Source: DAOUCV01 sp034432095 (GTDB lineage Bacteria > Chloroflexota > Dehalococcoidia > Dehalococcoidales > UBA2162). Taken from it: a stretch of 16,067 nt of DNA. Both the position numbers and the translations under genes were made by a program. The notes beneath the pieces were generated by a model. It worked only from the letters and a program-made list of their open reading frames with translations, made no database searches and had not been told where the DNA came from. The stretch covers positions 1-16,067 of the forward strand of contig DAOUCV010000006.1 in the NCBI GenBank assembly GCA_034432095.1, given 5' to 3'. Below are positions 14,446 to 16,067 of this stretch, piece by piece. Position 1 is the first letter of the stretch; each line of letters starts with the position of its first letter.

Positions 14446-14517
14446 ATGTTTACTGAGTCAAAAAGGTGGCCCCCGTGTGGGGCCAAGATAGCCAGTAAGA
14501 ATTCGTTCCAAAGCTAA
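14446..14517 (+). CDS. Putative 23-residue leader peptide between T-box and trpB2
   Basis: An ATG at 14446 lies 4 bases after a near-perfect AGGAGG (14436-14441) and opens a frame of 23 codons, MFTESKRWPPCGAKIASKN then SFQS, ending in TAA 18 bases before trpB2. It lies just beyond the T-box terminator and so is only made when the T-box reads through. It contains one Trp codon (UGG, 14467-14469), followed by two prolines. That codon forms the 5' base of a hairpin (14467-14485). I do not recognise the peptide. It could be a translational leader that couples Trp supply or ribosome flow to trpB2, or a chance ORF. The strong ribosome-binding site is the main reason to list it. Confidence 0.4.
   Translation: MFTESKRWPPCGAKIASKNSFQS
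14467..14485 (+). promoter_or_regulatory. GC-rich hairpin inside the small ORF
   Basis: TGGCCCC (14467-14473) pairs with GGGGCCA (14479-14485) over 7 bp around a 5-base loop. No T-run follows, so it is not an intrinsic terminator. A ribosome translating the small ORF would open it. Confidence 0.5.
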
Positions 14518-14535
14518 AAACAAAGGAGGGGAAAA

Positions 14536-15915
14536 ATGGCAAAAAAATTTGATAGAGCAATGTATTTTCTTGACCAGAAGGACATGCCAACTCACTGGTA
14601 TAATGTCCTGCCTGATTTACCCGAGCCACTCCCGCCGGTTCTGCACCCGGCTACGGGAAAGCCGGTAACTCCCGATGACCTGGCACGACTCTTCCCCATG
14701 GAGCTTATCAAGCAGGAGTTCAGCCCTGAACGCTACATCGAAATCCCGGAAGAGGTACAGAGAATATACCGCACCTACCGCCCGACAGTGTTACATCGTG
14801 CCTACCGGTTGGAGAAATATCTTGATACTCCGGCAAAAATTTTCTACAAGTACGAGGGCACCAGCCCAGCGGGGAGCCATAAGCCAAACACCGCGATAGC
14901 GCAGGCGTACTACAACAAGAAAGAGGGTGCCAAGAGACTCTGTACGGAGACCGGAGCCGGACAGTGGGGCAGTGCCCTGGCGATGGGCTGCATGTTCTTC
15001 GGGCTGGAATGTAAAGTCTATATGGTCAGGGTCAGCTACAATCAGAAGCCCTACCGCCGTATCATGATGGAGACCTGGGGAGCCAAAGTAGTACCCAGCC
15101 CCAGCCCGGATACCAAAATCGGACGCGAGCTGCTGGCGAAAGACCCTAACAACCCCGGTAGCCTGGGAATCGCCATCAGCGAGGCGGTTGAAGATGCGGC
15201 AACCCACGAGGGTTCCCACTATTCCCTGGGCAGCGTACTCAACCACGTCCTGCTGCATCAGACCATCATTGGCGAGGAGACCAGGAAGCAAATGGAGATG
15301 GCTGATGCCTACCCCGATATTATTGTCGGTTGTATCGGCGGTGGTTCCAACTTCGCCGGGCAATTCCTGCCCTGGATAAGAGACAAGCTCAGCGGCAAGA
15401 AACCAAACATGCGCATCATCTGTGTTGAGCCCGAGGCCTGCCCCACCGTGACCAGAGGTCCTTACGCCTATGACTTCGGTGATGAGGCTGGCCTTACCCC
15501 TCTGCTCAAAATGCATACCCTGGGACATACGTTTATGCCTCCGCCAGTCCACGCTGGTGGACTGCGCTACCACGGGATGGCACCCATTATCTGCCACCTC
15601 TATAACCTGGGCTTAATTGAGGCTAGGGCAGTGCCTCAGGTAGCTACTTTTGAAGCCGGTGTCACCTTCGCCCGAACCGAGGGCATTATTTCGGCTCCAG
15701 AGGTATGCCATGACCTCAGGGTAGCTATTGATGAAGCCCTCAAGTGCAAGGAATCCGGTGAAGAAAAGACCATTCTGATTGCCCACAGCGGGCATGGGCA
15801 TTTTGACATGGCTGCCTATGATGAGTACCTCTCCGGCAGGATGCAGGACTACGCACTCCCGGAGGAAAAGATAAAAGAAGCGCTCAAAGCCCTGCCCAAG
15901 GTACCCGCGGCATAA
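14536..15915 (+). CDS. trpB2: Tryptophan synthase beta chain, TrpB2 type
   Basis: A PLP-dependent enzyme joining indole and L-serine to L-tryptophan. The 459-residue length, the long N-terminal segment (about 1-90, with MPTHWYNVLPDLPEPLPPVLHP) and the motifs fit the TrpB2 branch, not the roughly 400-residue TrpB1 that partners TrpA. K116 in GSHKPNTA (113-120) is the expected PLP lysine, EGTSPAGS precedes it, ETGAGQWG (138-145) matches the substrate loop with its conserved Glu, and GGGSN (268-272) binds the PLP phosphate. No trpA or other trp gene is adjacent, as often seen for TrpB2, which is thought to salvage free indole. Some TrpB2 proteins are proposed to use other serine derivatives. The Trp-specific T-box upstream supports a genuine Trp-synthesis role here. 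AAAGGAGGGG gives a strong ribosome-binding site. Confidence 0.95.
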   Translation: MAKKFDRAMYFLDQKDMPTHWYNVLPDLPEPLPPVLHPATGKPVTPDDLARLFPMELIKQEFSPERYIEIPEEVQRIYRTYRPTVLHRAYRLEKYLDTPAKIFYKYEGTSPAGSHKPNTAIAQAYYNKKEGAKRLCTETGAGQWGSALAMGCMFFGLECKVYMVRVSYNQKPYRRIMMETWGAKVVPSPSPDTKIGRELLAKDPNNPGSLGIAISEAVEDAATHEGSHYSLGSVLNHVLLHQTIIGEETRKQMEMADAYPDIIVGCIGGGSNFAGQFLPWIRDKLSGKKPNMRIICVEPEACPTVTRGPYAYDFGDEAGLTPLLKMHTLGHTFMPPPVHAGGLRYHGMAPIICHLYNLGLIEARAVPQVATFEAGVTFARTEGIISAPEVCHDLRVAIDEALKCKESGEEKTILIAHSGHGHFDMAAYDEYLSGRMQDYALPEEKIKEALKALPKVPAA

Positions 15916-15938
15916 AGGACGAATACGGCACACCGAAG

Positions 15939-15980
15939 TTAAGGGGCTGGAAACATAACCAGTCCCTTAATTATTTCTTA
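15939..15980 (+). terminator. Intrinsic terminator after trpB2
   Basis: TTAAGGGGCTGG (15939-15950) pairs with CCAGTCCCTTAA (15959-15970) over 12 bp with one G-U pair and an 8-base loop. It is followed by TTATTTCTTA. It lies 23 bases beyond the trpB2 stop and closes that unit. Confidence 0.85.
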
Positions 15981-15994
15981 ACACTCTTGTGATA

Positions 15995-16003
15995 TGCTAA
16001 AAT
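15995..16003 (+). promoter_or_regulatory. Extended -10 promoter of the right-edge gene
   Basis: TGC followed by TAAAAT (15998-16003, 5/6) forms an extended -10 with a poor -35 (TTCTTA). Predicted start is near 16010, about 5 bases before the ATG at 16015. Confidence 0.45.
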
Positions 16004-16014
16004 ATATTACTAAG

Positions 16015-16067
16015 ATGAAAAGGATAAATATAAGAAACTTAGCCATTTCCCTGATTCTGATTTTGTT
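16015..16067 (+). CDS. N-terminus of a probable exported or membrane protein (cut by window edge)
   Basis: The frame from ATG 16015 reads MKRINIRNLAISLILIL before the window ends. A basic start (K2, R3, R7) followed by an uninterrupted hydrophobic run is what the beginning of a signal peptide or membrane anchor looks like. There is no ribosome-binding site, but a possible promoter lies just upstream, so this may be another near-leaderless message. The product cannot be identified from 17 residues. It follows the trpB2 terminator and is probably an independent unit. Confidence 0.55.
   Translation, partial: MKRINIRNLAISLILIL

Noticed and set aside
14791..15597. 268-codon open frame on the minus strand inside trpB2
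   Set aside because: It lies wholly opposite a well-conserved gene, has no ribosome-binding site or recognisable motif, and arises from codon bias.
1..16067. CRISPR arrays, tRNA genes, intact insertion sequences or phage genes
   Set aside because: Read by eye on both strands, no regularly spaced repeats, cloverleaf sequences or intact transposase, integrase or phage structural genes were seen.

Overview
This window looks like ordinary chromosome from an uncultivated, anaerobic or facultative bacterium with mid-range GC. The mix of genes suggests a Chloroflexota (Dehalococcoidia-like) lineage: an indolepyruvate:ferredoxin oxidoreductase operon with SDR enzymes, an ammonia-dependent NAD synthetase, TrpB2 behind a T-box, an endonuclease-type MutL, and MobB with a C-terminal extension. 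No rRNA, tRNA or other taxonomic marker is present, so this placement is an inference. There are ten complete protein genes, one partial gene at the right edge, one probable small ORF and one probable transposase remnant. No CRISPR array, tRNA or intact mobile element was seen.

Left third (146-5883, minus strand). A tight five-gene operon is transcribed right to left from a strong sigma70-type promoter (TTGACA-N17-TAGAAT, 5855-5883). The order is SDR-2, SDR-1, iorA, iorB, AMP-forming acyl-CoA ligase. Gaps are 30, 16 and 3 bases, and the last pair overlaps by 4 bases. The content suggests catabolism of a 2-oxo acid (aryl- or indolepyruvate-like) to an acyl-CoA with reduction of ferredoxin, plus CoA activation and alcohol/ketone redox steps. 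The two SDR genes are tandem paralogues that share a 100-base perfect repeat covering the ribosome-binding site and first codons.

Middle (6014-10620). A YtcJ-type amidohydrolase (minus) and nadE (plus) diverge from a 52-base gap. That gap carries two back-to-back promoters whose -10 boxes lie in one 14-base palindrome. nadE is followed by a PcrA/UvrD helicase whose extended -10 promoter sits so close to the ATG that the mRNA should be leaderless.

Right (10621-13863). After a terminator hairpin, mutL starts from another promoter that predicts a leaderless message. It converges on a minus-strand pair, yggS-mobB (PLP homeostasis; molybdenum cofactor).

Right end (13861-16067). A gap of about 700 bases holds a probable degraded transposase fragment and a consensus promoter. 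It also holds a complete tryptophan T-box riboswitch (specifier UGG, discriminator-pairing C, terminator), then a 23-codon ORF with a strong ribosome-binding site, one Trp codon and a hairpin. trpB2 follows with its own terminator, then the first 17 codons of a probable exported protein.

The best candidates for something new are the layered leader in front of trpB2, the symmetric divergent promoter at nadE, and the IOR/SDR/ligase operon with its conserved 5' repeat. I see no clear evidence of a wholly new defence or mobile system.
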